Source: Clostridiales bacterium UBA4717
Lineage (GTDB): Bacteria > Bacillota > Clostridia > Oscillospirales > CAG-272
DNA length: 6,137 nucleotides
Direction: 5' to 3'
Assembly: GCA_002404395.1 (NCBI GenBank)
Contig: DHJP01000073.1
Location: 16,707-22,843 of the forward strand
Position numbers and translations under genes: made by a program. Every line of letters starts with the position of its first letter. Position 1 is the stretch's first letter. Of the stretch, positions 4,946 through 6,137 are shown one piece after another. The notes beneath the pieces were generated by a model, which saw only the letters and a list, made by a program, of their open reading frames with translations, searched no databases and was not told where the DNA came from.

Positions 4946-5812
4946 ATGGATTATATACTACTGCTTATTTCGGTATTGTTTGCCGTATCAAACAACGGAC
5001 TTCTGCACGCACACGGCGGCATGGACAAGCAGTCTAAAAGCTTCTTCTTCAACGCTGTAGTATCGGCAGTGTGGTTTGTCGGACTTTTGTCGATCAGAAA
5101 TATTCATATCCGTCTGTCGCCGATCGTGATCGGCTTCGGAGTCCTGTACGGAATCGTTCAGGCGTTTTTCCTTTACTTCAAAATGCAGGCGATGGCAAAC
5201 GGCCCCGTTTCGGTAACTACGCTCATCGGAACCTGCTCCTTTGTACTGTCAACCGTTTCGGGCATCCTTATCTGGAGCGAGCATATCACCGTCCTGCAAG
5301 GGGTCGGGCTCTGCCTGCTCATGTGTTCGGTCCTGCTTTGCGTAAATACCGGAAACTCCGCCGAAAAAAAAGCTTCTTTAAAGTGGATATTTTATTGTGC
5401 GGGCTTTTTCCTTGCCTCGGCATCGGTAGGTATCGTCTTTAAATTTTTCTCCAAATCAAACAGCGGCAACGCAACCGATATGATGATCGTGGCATCATTT
5501 GTAATGACCGTCGCATTTCTTATACTCGGCAAACCTTTGAGTAACTGTTCGGGTATGGGCATTGCCAAACGTGATCTCATATTTGCATTGCTTTGCGGCA
5601 TCGTCAGCTGCGCTTACAACCGAACCAATATTTATCTGACCGGCGCACTGCCGAGCATTATCTTTTTCCCGGTTTTCAACGGCGGCGTAATTTTTCTGTC
5701 ACTGCTTGTCGGAGTAATTCTGTTTAAAGAAAAACTCTCGAAAAAACAGCTTTTCGGTTTTGCGCTCGGCATGATCTCGCTTTTGATTGCCGGAAACATC
5801 ATAAGATTTTAA
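4946..5812 (+). CDS. EamA/DMT-superfamily membrane transporter
   Basis: A 288-residue integral membrane protein of the usual EamA length. About ten hydrophobic segments can be drawn: near 2-22, 33-50, 58-78, 87-109, 115-134, 145-168, 177-195, 209-226, 234-260 and 267-285. These form two repeats of five. Each repeat ends with the family pattern of an acidic residue followed by a glycine-rich helix: WSEHITVLQGVGLCLL (110-125) and FKEKLSKKQLFGFALG (260-275). KMQAMANGPVSVTTLIG (79-95) is typical of the fourth helix of the first repeat. The second half is less typical but keeps NGGVIFLSLLVGVILF. The start is supported by CGGAGA (4935-4940). As the last gene before a strong terminator and the only transporter in the unit, it likely imports the operon's substrate or exports a product. 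DMT proteins move very varied solutes, so the cargo cannot be named. Confidence 0.88.
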   Translation: MDYILLLISVLFAVSNNGLLHAHGGMDKQSKSFFFNAVVSAVWFVGLLSIRNIHIRLSPIVIGFGVLYGIVQAFFLYFKMQAMANGPVSVTTLIGTCSFVLSTVSGILIWSEHITVLQGVGLCLLMCSVLLCVNTGNSAEKKASLKWIFYCAGFFLASASVGIVFKFFSKSNSGNATDMMIVASFVMTVAFLILGKPLSNCSGMGIAKRDLIFALLCGIVSCAYNRTNIYLTGALPSIIFFPVFNGGVIFLSLLVGVILFKEKLSKKQLFGFALGMISLLIAGNIIRF

Positions 5813-5813
5813 C

Positions 5814-5862
5814 AAAAAACGGGGTCGGCATTCCCCATAAAAATGGGGCGGACCTCGTTTTT
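5814..5862 (+). terminator. Intrinsic terminator ending the operon (probably bidirectional)
   Basis: AAAAACGGGGTC (5815-5826) pairs with GACCTCGTTTTT (5851-5862), with one G-U pair. Inside, CCCCAT (5833-5838) pairs with ATGGGG (5843-5848) over an AAAA loop, with an asymmetric internal loop between the two stems. It begins 2 bases after the transporter stop codon. The matching A- and T-runs would allow termination on both strands. Confidence 0.9.
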
Positions 5863-6040
5863 CGTATAAAAACTACGTTTTTGAAAACGAACGTATAATA
5901 GGCTTCATGACCGATAGGTACCCGGAGTGTACTTACAAGGTCTTCGCGCCTTACCGGCCGAATGTGATTTCCAAACTTTCGCTGCGGATCTGCCCGGAAA
6001 TTTATTTCCAAAAGTTTTTTCAAAAAATGCAAAATAGTTA

Positions 6041-6069
6041 TTGACAAATGCACACGGTTTTGCTATAAT
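6041..6069 (+). promoter_or_regulatory. Near-consensus sigma-A promoter of the tRNA gene
   Basis: The -35 box is a perfect TTGACA (6041-6046), the spacer is 17 bases, and the -10 box is a perfect TATAAT (6064-6069) preceded by TGC (6061-6063), the extended -10 element. Transcription should begin about 6075-6077, leaving a leader of roughly a dozen bases to be removed by RNase P. Such a consensus match is typical of stable-RNA promoters. Confidence 0.93.
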
Positions 6070-6088
6070 ATATGTCGTGAGCCGAAAT

Positions 6089-6137
6089 GGCCCGGTAGTT
6101 CAGTTGGTTAGAACGCTAGCCTGTCACGCTAGAGGTC
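6089..6137 (+). tRNA. tRNA-Asp (anticodon GTC), 3' part beyond the window
   Basis: Decodes aspartate codons GAY. The visible 49 bases include the 5' acceptor strand GGCCCGG (6089-6095), a D-arm with stem GTTC (6098-6101) / GAAC (6111-6114), and an anticodon arm with stem CTAGC (6116-6120) / GCTAG (6128-6132) and loop CTGTCAC, giving anticodon GTC at 6123-6125. The variable loop AGGTC ends at the window edge; the T-arm and 3' acceptor strand are not seen. Other tRNA genes may follow. Confidence 0.95.

Noticed and set aside
5907..6044. 45-residue open frame starting MTDRYPECTYK as a real gene
   Set aside because: It lacks a convincing ribosome binding site and promoter, resembles no family I know, and its stop codon overlaps the -35 box of the tRNA promoter. 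It is kept only as a point to check.
1..6137. CRISPR array, insertion sequence, integrase or prophage signal
   Set aside because: There are no regularly spaced repeats, transposase or integrase reading frames, or terminal inverted repeats. The tRNA gene is cut by the window edge, so an attachment site there cannot be judged.

Overview
The window reads as ordinary bacterial DNA of moderate GC, with every recognisable gene on the + strand. The best guess is a gut-type Firmicute of the class Clostridia. The grounds are a eukaryote-type NADP isocitrate dehydrogenase, AGGAG-like ribosome binding sites, hairpin-plus-T-run terminators, and a ChbR-like AraC regulator placed in front of a small sugar-catabolism operon. 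This placement is an inference, because no 16S or other decisive marker is present.

Layout: (1) Bases 1-402 are the 3' end of icd, closed by a terminator at 411-452. (2) Bases 478-1296 encode an AraC-family regulator with an N-terminal cupin; its stop codon lies inside its own terminator (1272-1308). (3) A sigma-A promoter at 1359-1387 and a long leader (about 1394-1587) that can fold in alternative ways precede a four-gene operon: a xylose-isomerase-like TIM-barrel protein (1588-2406), two tandem paralogous Gfo/Idh/MocA oxidoreductases (2464-3591 and 3655-4749), and, after a structured 196-base gap, an EamA-type membrane transporter (4946-5812). A strong terminator at 5814-5862 ends the unit. 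(4) A near-consensus extended -10 promoter (6041-6069) drives a tRNA-Asp(GTC) gene that runs off the window end.

Working model (inference): the regulator senses a sugar or glycoside and switches on the operon. The transporter moves substrate or product across the membrane, the two NAD-type oxidoreductases oxidise or reduce a sugar ring, and the metal-dependent TIM barrel isomerises, epimerises or eliminates on the keto intermediate. Both oxidoreductases lack the usual EKP lysine of sugar dehydrogenases. They instead carry SEV, ENYCY and YITHS(L/I)GP motifs resembling the NAD-dependent glycosidases of family GH109. That makes redox-assisted glycoside cleavage the most interesting hypothesis here. 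The substrate cannot be read from the sequence.

Other points of interest are the competing hairpins and 24-bp dyad in the operon leader, and a shared hairpin-plus-Shine-Dalgarno module in front of the first and last operon genes.
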